Source: Absidia repens
Taxonomy: Eukaryota > Mucoromycota > Mucoromycetes > Mucorales > Cunninghamellaceae
Assembly (NCBI GenBank): GCA_002105175.1
Contig: MCGE01000009.1
Coordinates: 1,178,001-1,242,000, forward strand
Direction of reading: 5' to 3'
Length of the DNA stretch: 64,000 bases
In this document: positions 32,785 through 46,295 of the stretch, one piece after another
How positions within the stretch are numbered: the first letter of the stretch is position 1
Layout: each line of letters begins with the position of its first letter
The notes under the pieces: model-generated
What the model saw: only the letters and a program-made list of their open reading frames with translations
Databases searched by the model: none
Told to the model about the DNA's origin: nothing
Translations under genes and position numbers: made by a program

Positions 32785-35700
32785 TTAAGCGTCGATACTG
32801 ACGTTTGTGTGAGCCAACGTTTGCCAAGCTTGTAATCTCCAGGGTGCCGTAAGTATCGCCCGTTGTGCTTGACGTTTCGAGTGTTTAATTAAGGCGGCAT
32901 TTTCGAGGGCTTCTGCTTGCATTTCCGACGATGATTGTTGTTGTCGAGTCATCACTAAAGCCACAGATGTCAGTGTATCCTTGTTTTTTCCAGCTTCATT
33001 ATCCATAGTCTTTGTTGCCTTTGATCCCAATCGAGCCCATAAAGATGCTAACCAAGGTGATTGATGCACATTCTTCAACAATACTCGTAAAGCCTCGTGA
33101 TCGTCGCCCTAAATAATAATAAATGATGAGAAACCTTTTTAAAAAGTTCGCCCTCTCATTGAAGTAGCTGTTTTACCTGTAGTTCACAATACCGGGATAA
33201 AATGTAAGATATCCATTGCTCTTTGTCCGCATCATCTATAACAAGAAAGAATACTTTTGGTTTTAATTCCCGTTCACCATTTAAATCCCCGCTATTTTTG
33301 CTTACATGCAACATCAGAAGGTATCTTTTTCAGTTCATCAAGGGCAGCAAGTGTCAATGTAGAATCTTTTCCGAGAATTCCCATCACACATAATGAGAAT
33401 ATCGCCGGTAGGTAATGTGGTGAGTCGGCGATGCTATAAAATCAAAAAAAAGAGGTATTAGTCACATTGAACCTATGCATATCAGCCATTTACACTCAGT
33501 CAGAGAAATAGCATTCCTTACCATCCAAGCAGTTGATCCTTGGCAACAGCACGTTGTTCATCTCCACCAAGGGTCCATAAAACCTTGCTTAAAAGCACCA
33601 CCACATCTTGTCGTAATTCAATATCCGAAGTCGTTTCATCCAGTGCTAATTCAAACATTTGCAGAGCATCTTCTAATTGATCCAAAAAGTAATGAGAAAT
33701 ACCAGCACCCAAGAGACAATATACACGGCTTGACATATTTTCTTGTTGAAGAGCTATTTGGTAACTTTGAATAGCCCCATCAAAATCTCCGGTTGCACAT
33801 AGCATGCGTCCCAAGTTCGCATGTAGTAGAGCAAACTTTTGTACCATCCCGTCGCCATCGGTATCGCCATCTACTTTTTGTTGTTCCGCCTTCGCTTCCA
33901 ATGCAAGAATAGCACCGGCAAATGCTTCTGCTGCCCGTTGATATTGTCCAAGTCGTTCTGATAAAAGCCCAAGTAAATTCATTGATAGAGCATCATTCAG
34001 CTTCTGTTCGGTCAATTTTTGAAGTGCGAATGCTGGTGCGACTGTGATTTCGCTGTCAGATTTTTCGTTCATTTGCCGCTGTGTTGATAATTGATGATAC
34101 ACCGAGTTTGCATATCCATAACTGGCTTCAAGCTGTATTTTGAAAAATAATAATAATGATAATAAATTGAGTGGATTTAATTCACAAATCTTGTTTCCAG
34201 CTGTTGCTTTTATACTTACAGCAGACCCATTGCTTGATTCAAATGCGTGTTGGAAGATTGCCGTGGCTTCAGTTCCCCATACGGATGCAACATAAGCTTG
34301 ACCGACCCAGGCACTGATCCATTCCGGATCAACGGCGTGTGCTGCCTCAAATGCTTGATTCGCCAACTCATAATCATTCAGTGATAGACACAGGAATCCA
34401 TAATTCGTCCACGGTACCGCAGTCTAGAGACAAAAAAAAAAAAAAAAAAAAAAGAGAAAGAAAGGATAAAAGTCAGCGGAACGTAAATGTCAATCCAAGC
34501 TGTCACTCTACATATGTATATTTTGGTCCTTACTCTATTGTTACATTCCATGGCTTTAACAAATGCATATTGACTAATTTTTGGTGACAATTTCATAGAA
34601 AAGACGCCCAAAGCATTCCAATAGGAATATTGAGAAGGTTCCAAGGTCAAAGCAACCTGTATACATTTCATGGCTATAGCAGTACACGCTTCTTGATGAT
34701 CCATGTTGTTCTCCCCCACCCAATGATAGACCAAGGCAAGATCATGCCAGTATGCAGGAGATATTGCGTGATGATTGCGGCATAGGATTATCACTTGTTT
34801 GTAAGCAAAGGAAGCACAAGCAAACATGACATCGAGAGATGCTTGGGGTGGCAAGTAAAAGTTCGCTTGCGAGACATCCAATTGACTGAATTCGCCTATC
34901 AGTTGGGAGCAGTGATCATCAGAGAATCCCAATGTTTCATGAGCCTTGGATGCATACTTTTTCATCAGTTCCTGAAGTTCCTTGTAAGCACATAGATGGA
35001 GATAGCTTGGCATCAATCGATAGAAACAACAGGCATCACCAATCAATTTCCAAAACCCGAGAATATGTGGATCAGCTTGAAGACCTTGTAAGCACGTTTG
35101 GATCACCTTGCCACACCCTTCCATTGACCGCCCAAAGAACCCTTGTTGGAAATCTTCTTTAACACATTCCAAGTACGTATCCGCCAGACCCTTTAATGAC
35201 GTTATATGAAGTCCTTTGCCTTGTTGTTGTGCCAATGCCAATGTTGCCTTGAATTCATCCAACGCCGAGCTGAGCATTCCGACTTTTTGTTTCACTAACG
35301 CCTTTTGATAATTGCCGTTGATTGACGTTGGTTCTAAAGTTGTTGCGCGTTCAAATGCTTTCAGTGCTGCCACATAGCGCCCTTCGTGTGCGTATACTTC
35401 GCCTAATCCTTCCCAACAACGAACATTGCTTGTGTCACACCGGAGAGCCTTTTGGAAGCAATTGATGGATTCTTCGTATTGATCAGACGCCTGTTTAAAA
35501 AATATATGTAAGTTAGTTGCTGACAGTACTCAAGTTTTATTCGGGGCTCGTTGCTTACCATATTTGCATAACCCAGGCGACGCCACACCCAGCCAGTTTT
35601 GGGATTCAAATCAGCCACTTGTCTAAATACATCTTGAGCTTGAGCATCCTCACCATCCGCTACATAGTAATCGCTGAGGTGTAAAGCAGCTTCCACGTCC

Positions 35701-38025
35701 AGAGGATTCAACATGAATGCCTTTTGATAGCATTTTTTAGCGCGCAAGTGATCGTTTTGTATTTCACGATAGAAATGTCCCAAATATGTGAAACCATTAG
35801 CAAATTCAGAATCCCGCTTGACCGCCAACATAAAGTACTTGAATGCGTAATCAGTATCACTACGGTATTCCCCTATTTAATATGATATAATAAAAAAGCA
35901 TGAATATTCTTGTACGGAAATAAGTATTTTTTTGGTTCTATCTACCTTACCTTCCATCATCCAATAGATTCGACCTAGCTTGTAGTAATAATCAGCCACA
36001 CTTTCATCAGAAGTCGCATCAATAGCTTGAGTGACATAGTCAATGGCCTTGTCATAAAGTTGTTGGTGTGCGTATATCCAGCCAATTTCTGCCAATGCCA
36101 TGTGTTGCTGAGGATCTAAGGCAAGGACCTTTTCAAAGTGGGTCAACGCCTCGTCATATTTGCGATCATGACGTAAGATGATACCGGCACCCTAGAAAAT
36201 CACAGGACTACGAGTAAGTATGGGCTAATTTAGTCGTTTATAAATCGATAAGTTTTTTACCTCCAGAGCACCGATGTCATTTGGAGCATCCACCAAAATC
36301 CGATTGTAAATTGTTAATGCGTCAGGATGATACTTTGAGTCCAATTGTCTATAACAATGTGCCATGCATAATTCCGTAGAGAGCAGCATCCTAAAAATAT
36401 ATAGAAAAATAAAGTCATGTTACAGCAAAATACAAACCTATTGTATTCCCTTTCCTTACTTTTGCATTGGTTGACCGGCATCTTTGGCAAACTTTTGAGT
36501 CACTTCACGCCCACGAGTAGCATATTCCAAACCCGCTTCGAATTCGTTTGAATCATGATAAATCCAGCTAAGGCAGAGATATCCACATAAACTTTGAGGA
36601 TTATCATCTAATCCTTCCTACAATTCCCAATATACAGTCGAATAGAAAACGGACGAGACAGGTAAGTACGATATGTACATTTGATATCTTACATCTGTAT
36701 TTTTTTTTTTTTTTTTTTTTTTTTTGCTTATTACCCCGAAGAGATCAAATGCTTCGTCTAATTGGCCTTCTTGATATTTTCGGTAGCCTTGAATGATCTT
36801 TGAAGTTCCAGTTGCTGGGAATCGATCCACCATAATGTCAAGCAGTTCTTTATTATAGTCATCTAATAGAAATAAAAGAGTAGGATGAGATGAGTGAGTT
36901 TAAAAGGTCTATATACTCATAATATTTTGCCTTACCAAATCGAGCAACATCCGTGAATTCTAACGAGATTTCGTAAGGTATAGGGCTGTTTACTTCGAAA
37001 CCCACCAAAGTATGTACAAGTTCTGATATTTTGGCACAAATCTGTAAAAAGAAAACAATTAAACATATATCATTGATATTATCAGTCGAATAGAAAACTT
37101 ACTTCGTTTTTCTTAGGCAGTGCTGCCAATTGTTTCCGGTAAAGCTGTAAGAGTTTGATCTGAGTGGCCTGTACGTCAATGGTGTCATCCTTGTCCGCTT
37201 GTTGTAGCAAACTTTCATAGAGCTCGCCCAGATTGGACTTGCTATAAACATCGGCTTCAACCTGCTCGAGTAAAGATGCTGTTGTTGCATTGGGTGATGC
37301 ACTAGCGCGAAGCCGACGATCTTTGTAAGCAGAGGTAATGGTTTTCGTGTCGTTTTGTTCGGTGATATCGATCAAACTACTGTAAATATTCCCAATCGAA
37401 GGTAAGTTTTTGGCGTCCTTGATAGAGTCGTAATATTTGCTGCCAGGTAGAAATAGTTTCAAGGTCTGTGTGTACTTTTCTTTGTCAGGTTGTTTGTTCT
37501 CATAAATGTCCAGTTTCTTGCTAAGATATTCGACTACACGATTGTTGTCACCACTAGAAAAAAGAATGGAAGAGAATTGAATGGGTGAATCCGGTGTAGA
37601 AGTTTTCTTCTCGGCTGTATTGTCTCCTTACCTTACAACAATTTTGGGCAGCACTTGATCTATGGTTGACAGAAGTTCCTGATGGTTGCCCAGCTTTTCA
37701 TAAAGACTAATCAGACCTTGCCAAGCTAAAAGCTGTTCTGAGTTGATTTCGATAGCCCGTTGATAAGCTTGTTCGGCTTCTTCCCCATTATCAAGTCCAG
37801 CATATGCAACACCTAAGAAGACGTATCTAGAGTTTCAAAAAAAAAAAAAAAAAAAAAAAAAGAAAGTTAGATAAATCATACTTTATCTATTGATTCATTG
37901 GCTTACGCGTTGTAGTTCCCAGATTCCCAAAGAATGATACGATTACAGCATTTAATAGCTTCTTCAAAATCCTTCTTCCCGATGGCTTCTCTCGCTGCTT
38001 TGAGATTGGCTTTAGAATTGTTCAT
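32785..38025 (-). CDS. SKI3: Ski3/TTC37-like TPR superkiller protein
   Basis: Scaffold of the Ski complex (Ski2-Ski3-Ski8), which feeds mRNA to the cytoplasmic exosome. Fifteen exons (38025-37907, 37826-37632, 37553-37103, 37041-36936, 36862-36735, 36617-36460, 36390-36261, 36191-35951, 35872-35559, 35490-34534, 34423-34220, 34132-33522, 33433-33306, 33235-33177, 33108-32785) join without a break to 1374 residues, close to yeast Ski3. The protein is almost wholly tetratricopeptide repeats, e.g. AYVFLGVAYAGLDNGEEAEQ near the start and ALTHFEKVLALDPQQHMALA in the middle. The C-terminal arm is conserved in style, ending with AILTAPWRLQAWQTLA, the typical Ski3 end. It is transcribed away from lanosterol synthase. 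Confidence 0.9.
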
Positions 38026-38988
38026 ATAGACGTATTCGACGATAAAAAGGGAAAAGAAAAATATTGACCCATCCTTCCAAAAAAAAAATCATTGGAAATT
38101 CAATTTCCGACTGGGTAAAGGGGCAAAGCGCAAATGATTTTGACAGTGCCAACTTCTCCAAGTAGATATTATCTATTGAGGCTATCTACACCGTCTTTCA
38201 AGCAATATTTCGGACCAAAATTGGTAGTTCATGTTCAAGAACAATCATTATCTACTCGCTCCTATCGTTTGGTAAAAATCTTGCCTTAATGATGGTAGAG
38301 ATAGCTTTAATTGGCAAACTCTGCTTTCGCTTCACGTCCGACGTATAAAGTTTATTCCAGGCGTCTTGAAAAAAAAAAAAAAAAAAAATACTCGCCATAT
38401 CTCTTCAATCTCAAAGTGCAGAAAATATCAAAAATTGGATATTCCTGTGATTCCTCCTTTATGCTAATATAGATCACCCCAGAGTATCGTCCACAAGCGG
38501 GGTTTTGGTTGATGGGGTTTGGTTGTCGAGCCGCCGCCCGCAATTTGTCATGGAACACTGCGTATCTCACGGCATCAGCAGCAGCAGCATATACCTTTGT
38601 CACATTGATGAGCTCGAAAAAAAAAAAAACAGCCAACGTTTACGCCCAAAATATTTACGCAACGGCTTCGTTCCCATTTTCAGTGGTTAAAGGCACATTT
38701 TTAAACTAAACAAAACAACAGCTTCTAAATTTTTATAGTACATATAGTAGTTTTATAGTGAAATACGTATGTCATATCACTATTATAATGTGAAATACGT
38801 GTGTCATATCGCTATTATGATGTATTTGATTTTTTGCGGGGTCGGCTTCACATGTCACTATTTTTGTCGGTGAGAATGCCCGATGTCGCTCGTCAAATTC
38901 CAACACAATTTTAAAAGTGGTTGGCTTTTTTTTTTTTTTTTTTTTCCTTTTTCTTTCTTGCTAAACTTCTTGCGTTTGTGGTATTTTC
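38026..38988. promoter_or_regulatory. Divergent promoter region of Ski3 and lanosterol synthase
   Basis: The 963-base shared upstream region. A 32-base direct repeat lies at about 38758-38821, containing GTGAAATACGT and GTCATATC twice. TCACATGTCAC near 38848, an E-box-like motif, could be a sterol-regulator site, but the match is weak. A T run of 20 or more bases precedes the + strand gene. Confidence 0.4.
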
Positions 38989-41640
38989 ATGGCTCCATTA
39001 CCCGAATCATATACCTCTGCTACCTTGAACCTAGACGGTACTCCTTCGTTTACTGATTTATCACGTTGGCGTTTACGTGTGGATCAAGGTGCTCAAACTT
39101 GGCATTACCTGGAAAGTGATGAAGAATGTCAACGCTGGCCGCAAGCGACTTCGGACAAGTACCACCTTGGTCTTCCTACCGTAAGAAACAAACCATATTA
39201 GTATGTATAAAACAAATGAGTGCTCATCCATTCTTTCTTCTTGATACATAAACAATAGGACCTACCTGAACTTCCTTCAGCAAAGACACCTTTGGAATGT
39301 GCGCGTAATGGCTTTGAATTCTATCGTCATATTCAGACAGACGATGGTCACTGGGGCGGTGAATACGGTGGTCCTATGTACGTATAAAATCCCAAAGGAA
39401 AGCTACTTTTTGAATGTATATATATTAAAACAATGTATGTTTTTGATATAGGTTTTTGATTCCAGGCTTGGTTATTGTCTATTACATTACTGGCACTCCT
39501 ATATCCGAACCTATGCGACTCGAACTGATTCGGTACCTATTGAACCGTGCTCACAGTGAAGATGGAGGCTGGGGTATTCATATCGAAGGTGTATCAACAG
39601 TATTCGGAACTGCATTGAACTACGCTACTCTCCGCATTCTTGGTCTTGGTCCTGATCACCCAGCTATGGTGAAAGCTCGTACTACTTTACATAAATTGGG
39701 TGGAGCTACTGGTGCACCAGCGTGGGGTAAATTCTGGCTTTCTGCTCTTGGTGTTTATGAATGGGAAGGCATGAATCCTGTGCCTCCTGAATTGTGGTAA
39801 GATCTGATGATGACAATCATCGTTACGTTTAGTCTGGACCTGATCGATTTCTTCAAATAGGACGTTACCTAAGTGGTTGCCTCTAAACCCTGGTAATTGG
39901 TGGGTACATACTCGACTTGTCTATCTCCCTATGGGTTATATTTATGCTCATCGCAAAAGCGCTCCTTTGACCGACTTTACGGAATCCCTTCGTCAAGAAC
40001 TTTACACTCAACCTTATGATACTATCAACTGGGAACAACAACGCAATAATGTTGCTGAAGTGGATCTTTATACTCCCCATACCAAGATCATGGATGTGCT
40101 AAACAGTAAGTACAACAAATCAAACCTGAAACGTGAAAATAATCAACTTCATTTTTTGGTTTACTTGCTAATGATTAAATTTTTATAGAGATCGTTACTT
40201 ACTATGAAAAGATTCCTTTCAACTGGAACTGGTTCAGACAATATTCTATGAAGGAAACCATTGAGCAAATCAAAATGGAAGACGAAAACTCATTCTTTTT
40301 GGATATTGGTCCTGTCAATAAGGTGATGAACTGGTTGGTTGTCTATTATCATTATGGAAAAGACTCGCGTGAATTCAAGCTTCATGTGGAACGCAATATG
40401 GATTTTATGTGGATGGGACCTGAAGGCATGATGATGAATGGAACAAATGGAAGTCAACTCTGGGATGCTGCCTTTATTGCTCAAGCTTGTGTGGAAGCCA
40501 AGCTGGCTGACAATGATCAATATCGGGAAAACATGATTAAGCTTTTGGAATTCATAGACCTCACTCAGGTAAGAAATTTCAAATAATGATGCGGATTGAT
40601 GATGGACTAAAATCATTGATATATTTGCTTTTTTAATAGATCAAGCGTGATGCTCCAAATATGGACAGGTGTTATCGCCAACAATCCAAAGGTGCCTGGC
40701 CATTTAGTACAAGAGATCAAGGCTATACAGTATCTGATTGTACCGCCGAAGGCTTGAAGGCTGCTATTGCTTTACAACAAACCAAAGGATTGCCTCAACT
40801 TATCAGTGTGGAAAGAATGCAAGATGCTACGGACGTCATGTTAACTATGCAAAATGCGGATTATGGATTTGCCTCCTATGAAACGATTCGTGGGCCATCC
40901 TGGTTGGAAAAACTGAACCCTGCCGAAGTCTTCAACAACATCATGACCGAATATAGTTATCCGGAATGCTCCACCGCCGTCTTGATGGGTCTTGCTGCCT
41001 TCCGAAAAGTGGATCCTCAGTATCGACGTGAAGAAATCGATCGAACTGCCTCTACTGTTTTACAATACATCAAAAACCAACAACGTCCTGATGGTTCTTG
41101 GTATGGCTCTTGGGCTGTTTGCTTTACTTATGCGGCTCTTTTTGCTTTACAAAGTCTTGCAAGTATTGGCGAATTCTATGACAACAGGTACTGCTAAAAT
41201 TAACTATGTATAAAGATTGTGATAAAAAAAAAAAAAAAAGGAAGCTCATTCTCTATTTTTTTATTTTCGTTAGTGAACATGCTCGAAAAGGTTGCGATTT
41301 TCTTTTATCAAAGCAAGAAGTGGATGGTGGCTGGGGTGAAAGCTACAAATCTTGCGAAGATCGTATCTACACTCATAATAGTCAATCTCAGGTTGTCAAT
41401 ACGGCGTGGGCGGTTATGTCTCTCTTGGAAGCCAAGTACCCTGAGGAAGAACCTATTCGACGCGGTATTCAATTCATCATGCAACGACAACAATCCAATG
41501 GTGAATGGCTACAAGAAAGTATTGAAGGTGTTTTCAATAAGAACTGTATGATATCCTATCCAAACTACAAATTCTCCTTCACGATTTGGGCTCTTGGCAA
41601 ATATGCACAAACTTTTGGTGACAAGGCTCTCGTAGTTTAG
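38989..41640 (+). CDS. ERG7: Lanosterol synthase (oxidosqualene cyclase)
   Basis: Cyclises 2,3-oxidosqualene to lanosterol in ergosterol synthesis, at the ER or lipid droplets. Seven exons (38989-39180, 39259-39377, 39452-39796, 39861-40105, 40189-40568, 40640-41187, 41274-41640) join to 731 residues, matching yeast Erg7. The catalytic acid motif DCTAE is in [15 protein letters not shown]. Several QW repeats are visible: [60 protein letters not shown] and [12 protein letters not shown]. The end [15 protein letters not shown] is typical. All expected parts are present. Confidence 0.95.
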
Positions 41641-42394
41641 GTAGTTTAGTTTGCTCCATCCCCGTTTTATATCATTATTTACCACTTTATAATATTTTTA
41701 CTTTTACTTCAAACAATAATAAATGAAATTATGTTCCGGTTGGAATTTTTAATATCAATTTTTTTTCTTTTTGGATTTGTGTGGATGGGAGCAGTTGGTT
41801 TTATTATCGAACAGGAATCGGGTTGCAAATCTAAGATGAAATGTTGAACATGATATCTTGCGTGGGATTAGGCCAGTTATGATGAGCAGATAATGTCTCG
41901 ATGATGATTACATTAGGTGTTACAGACTTTATAAATATTATACAGTATCAGGCTAAATCCCACTAGACGTATATTGTCCCTGACTGGGGGGGTTGTCCTG
42001 CTTGCTTCCTTCTGTCTGTGAGCTTTTATCATATTTGAAACAGCGAACGTGAGGGCTCGTTCGGTGATTGAACAACATTGGGAAATATATAATATGTCCA
42101 AAGTAGAATCCTATGAACGTCCTCTTTCGTTTCTTTTAGGTTAGTTACCCACCCATTAAAAAAGGATTATCGTAAATAGACGAATGACACTATTATTATT
42201 TGATTGGGACTGGGGAAGGGTATCAGGATGGATGGATGGATAACTGGATGGATGGATGGATTTGGGTTGGAATTTTTTTTTTAACTGACTTTTTTTTTAC
42301 ATTCTTTTTTTTTTATAACCTCTACTTAATACGACAATTTACGATTCACCATCTTCAAATTTTTACCTCAATCAACACCTACAGTATATAAACA
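41641..42394. other. Intergenic region and uL2 promoter
   Basis: The lanosterol synthase 3' UTR (AATAA near 41720) is followed by the uL2 upstream region with a GGATGGAT repeat at about 42229-42260 and T tracts up to the start. No gene seen. Confidence 0.5.
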
Positions 42395-43337
42395 ATGGGT
42401 CGCGTCATCCGTGCTCAAAGAAAAGGTGCTGGTAGCATTTTCAAGGCTCATACTGTTGGTCGCAAGGGTGCTGCTAACTTGCGTGTCTTCGATTTCGCTG
42501 AACGTCATGGCTACATCCGTGGTCTTGTCAAGGAAATCGTCCACGATCCTGGACGTGGTGCTCCCCTTGCCAAGGTTGTCTTCCGTGATCCCTACAAGTA
42601 AGTCAAATGGATGAAAAAGATGACTATAGATCAGCCAATTTTGTAATACTGATGAACATTGGCTGACCCCTTTTGATTTATCCGTTTTTTCTTCCAACCA
42701 TAGGTACAAGCTCCGTACTGAAACTTTCATTGCCACCGAAGGTATGTACACTGGTCAATTCGTCTACTGTGGTAAGAAGGCTACCTTGAACATTGGTAAC
42801 GTCTTGCCCTTGGCTTCCGTCCCTGAAGGTACTGTTATCTGTAACGTTGAAGAAAAGGTTGGTGACCGTGGTGCTCTTGCCCGTACCTCCGGTAACTACG
42901 CAACTGTCATTGGTCATGGTGAAGATGGTAAGACTCGTCTCCGTCTCCCCTCTGGTGCCAAGAAGATCATTCCCTCCACTGCTCGTGCTGCTATTGGTAT
43001 CGTCGCTGGTGGTGGTCGTATCGACAAGCCCTTGTTGAAGGCTGGCCGTGCTTACCACAAGTACAAGGTCAAGCGTAACTCTTGGCCCAAGACTCGTGGT
43101 GTTGCCATGAACCCCGTCGACCATCCTCACGGTGGTGGTAACCATCAACACATTGGTCACGCTTCTACTATGGCCCGTGATTCTTCAGCCGGTAAGTTTT
43201 TATTAAAAAATTGAAGTATGGCTATCATATATCATCGCTCACTTTTTTTTTCCTTCTTGAATTTAGGTCAAAAGGTTGGTCTCATTGCTGCTCGTCGTAC
43301 TGGTTTGCTCCGTGGTACCAAGAAGCTCAAGGAATAA
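42395..43337 (+). CDS. RPL2: 60S ribosomal protein uL2 (L2/L8)
   Basis: A large-subunit ribosomal protein near the peptidyl-transferase centre. Three exons (42395-42597, 42704-43191, 43267-43337) give 253 residues, against 254 in yeast. Diagnostic text: [28 protein letters not shown], and the catalytic-centre loop [17 protein letters not shown] with its conserved histidine. No frame problem. Codon choice is strongly biased (many CGT, GGT, AAG), as expected for a highly expressed gene. Confidence 0.97.
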
Positions 43338-44809
43338 ACTTTGGTCTCAACTTCTTTATATATTATCATTGTTTTAATAAAAAATGTGCCCTTCTGACTT
43401 TTGACTCTCGTCTGTTGTATGCGTTGTATTTTTATTATGTGATTTTGCGTGAAAAAAGGGGCGGTATTTGTGTATATTATGTTGTCTCTTGTGCGATGCT
43501 CTTATCAAGAAAGGGGATAACAACGGATGGTGTGCATGGGAATCGATATATATCTATATATATAGAGGAATCAGGGGATCTATGTCGATCACAGTTTGTG
43601 GCATTAACTGAGCAGACAAAATCACGTGTGCTCTTGTTTCATTATGCAGAAGTTGGAAGTGAGGGATCGGATTTACAAAAATGGGGTATGTACGGTATAT
43701 ATAGAAATAGATCAATTTTTTATTGTTATCATTTTTAATAAAGAATTCTTTACATTAATAAATATATTTGATGTTATTTATAATACTGGCCACAATATCG
43801 TTAGACACAACCTACACTGGCCAGCGCCATTGTCCAAAGGGAACGCCTCCAAATAAAATCACTCAAAATTATTTAAAAAGGATCCTTGTTACATTTTGTA
43901 GTAATAGAATTGATTATGGTTTCTACTTCCACTATTGTCTTTTTGTTTTTTGAATAGAAGGTTATTTTATTTTTATCACCCATCTGCTTTTGCTTTTGAT
44001 GTTTTTGTTTGCCGATGTTGTCGTTGTACATTGATATAAATGAGTAACCGAAAAAAATAAAAATAAAACCTCGTAGGTGAACGTCCACCTCCCCCCCCTC
44101 AAAAAAAAAATGCCTCTTGTTGTCAGCAAAGAAAAAAAATACAAAGTATAGTCGAACACAAAGATAAAAAAAAGTCATAAGCATGTCGATGTTTGGAAAT
44201 TTTGACTGGGGAGCTAGACAGGAAATTTTCCAAAATGGTAGGGTTTAATAAATCAGTGTGGTGAAAGAATACTGATCCTGTTATGTACAGTCCCTGTAAA
44301 ATGATCTGCAACCTGTTGCATCGTTAGTATCACATTTGATTGTTAAAAATATAAGAAAAATTGTATAAACATACTAATTGAAACATGCGCGCAAAGAACA
44401 AGTGATGATGCCTTTTCAGAAATTCTCCCCTAGCGTCACCGAAACCATCGCTGTTATTTAATTCATATCTTATCATACACCAAAAAAAAAAAAAAAAAAA
44501 AAAAGGACAAATTGCTCAATATATGATTGTTCTGGCCGCAGAGGCTAATAGTCAAAAAGAGATTATATTCTATTGAAGCGTAAACATAAGTTGTAAAGGT
44601 CTACAGCAATCAATCGATCTAATGGAGCTACCTTGAGGCAGACTACTGGGGGGGATCTGATAATGGTCAGCACTAATCTAAAAGGGACAATTTTGAAAAG
44701 GGATTTAAATATATTTATAATACAAGACATGAAAACCCAGAAGTATTTACGCTATCTAAGCTTACAACAACTTTCGGCACAAATCAAGAGGGTGAATGGT
44801 AGTAAAAAA

Positions 44810-45300
44810 AGGGAATCTATAGCACAAGTCATGAGAGAGACTAATGGGACGTTTTTAATTAAGTCAAATAAGATATATATTTTATTGAACAGTACGAGCT
44901 GCGGTTTTTTTTTTCTACGCATAAACCCTACACCCCCCACACGCACATATGCATGCCCATTCAGCGAGACAATGAAAGGCATAAAAAAGAATAATAGTAA
45001 ATAGACAAGACATGTTTAATTCTGATATAGATGCAATATAAACGCTAAGTTGAGCTAATGACACTATTCTAAAATGAATGCTAATTTGAGGACGGTCAAA
45101 GATCACGAATCCAAAATGGAAGGGTTTCCCCATGATGTTTGTATTGCACTTTTCAAAAGGGCCCTGATTCAAGTTTTAACCACTAATCCAAGATCACTAA
45201 ATCCGCAGTTGAAGTTGATGTTCTAAAAAAAAAAAAAGAAACGAAAGAAAGAGGACGAAAAAAAAAGGGCGAGAAAATTTAAATCCATGAGAGGCGGAGT
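44810..45300 (-). repeat. Dispersed repeat copy, reverse strand
   Basis: On the reverse strand it shows GGTTAAAACTTGAATCAGG, CATCATGGGGAAACCCTTCC followed by ATTTTGGATTCG, and the sequence CTCATGACTTGTGC near 44830, the tail block of the long copies. The two tails present suggest two overlapping copies. Confidence 0.55.
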
Positions 45301-45356
45301 GCGAATGGTTCAGTCACCCTATTTTTCGACCTTCCATTTTTTTTTAAAAAGTATCT

Positions 45357-45680
45357 ATTGACGACGCGCTGAGCACGACGGTTGGGCCCAAGGGGCCGCC
45401 CACCAAAGTGCGAAATGGCGGAGGCTCTAATCCCTTCCCTATATTTTTTTTTTCAGCTCACATAAAATACCCATTGACGACGCGCTGAGCACGACGGGTG
45501 CGCCCCAAGGGGCTGCCCACCATAGTGCGAAATGGCGGAGGCTCTAATCCCTTCACTATTTTTTTTTTCAGCACACATAAAAAACCCATTGACGACGCGC
45601 TGAGCACGGCGGTTGTGCCCCAAGGGGCTGCCGACCAAAGTGCGAAATGGCGGAGGCTTTAATCCTATCCCATCGAAACC
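45357..45680 (-). repeat. Tandem array of a 115-base GC-rich hairpin unit (three copies)
   Basis: ATTGACGACGCGCTGAGCAC recurs at 45357, 45473 and 45588, a period of about 115 bases. Each unit contains GGTTG, a CCCAAGGGG palindrome, AGTGCGAAATGGCGGAGGCT and a T run. Single units occur at about 22100-22170 and 55270-55370 on the other strand, next to dispersed repeat cores. Confidence 0.75.
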
Positions 45681-45689
45681 CACACTTTA

Positions 45690-45998
45690 ATAAAAAACTG
45701 TGACACCCATTAAATCGAAAGATTTCCAAAAGCTCCAGTGGAGCACCAGAGCGTTTATTCAGTTTTAAATGCATACTAATACTATGCTAAGCTAAACAAG
45801 TCTCCAACAAGCCAACTAATGGAGGTCCCAAAATCCTGAATCCAAAATGAAAAGGTTTCCCTTTGCATATTGTAATCCCTATTCTGAAAACGCTTCTAAC
45901 CTAGTCCTGACAATGTTTCAATTCCAACACAGCCCTATAGATGTCACAATTATGAGGGAAAAAAAAATAGAAAGAAAGAAAGAAAAAAAAAAGAGAGG

Positions 45999-46032
<34 letters not shown>

Positions 46033-46095
46033 ATTGGTGCTAGATAAAAATAGACAAATAAATTGCAGGAGCGTGGAATTTGAAATGATATTAAT
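45690..46095 (-). repeat. Dispersed repeat copy with hairpin module, reverse strand
   Basis: The segment begins with the reverse of the hairpin module (AAAGCTCCAGTGGAGCACC near 45728) and continues into the core (ATCCTGAATCCAAAATGAAA near 45830, then a long purine tract) to a GAGCGTGGAATTTGAAAT block. Confidence 0.6.
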
Positions 46096-46295
46096 GGCGG
46101 TGATGGCGCATGTGTTAAATGAAACTAAATAATAAATAACAGAAGTACGTCAAAGTGATGAAAGGAGGAGAGGAATATATAAAAATAAAAAATCCATAAA
46201 CAAAATGGAATCACAGGTCAAAGTCGAATTGGCTTGCTTTTAAACCCCGCCGTTGTTTGCTTTATAGGTTACTTTTCAATTTCTATTTCGTAGTT

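Larger units (their letters stand above)
43338..46295. other. Repeat-rich gap before the tRNA gene
   Basis: About 3 kb with no protein gene. A TACAGTCCCTGTAAAATGAT sequence at about 44286-44305 resembles a Tc1-like end. Reverse-strand dispersed repeats lie at about 44810-45300 and 45690-46095, with a 115-base tandem array between them. Long A runs occur at about 44481 and 46002. Confidence 0.6.

Noticed and set aside
38820..38880. Sterol-regulator (SRE) site before lanosterol synthase
   Set aside because: TCACATGTCAC is only E-box-like and does not match the ATCACCCCAC-type consensus well enough.
43211..43738. Frame of 175 codons overlapping the end of uL2
   Set aside because: Covers the uL2 intron, last exon in the wrong frame, and its 3' UTR.
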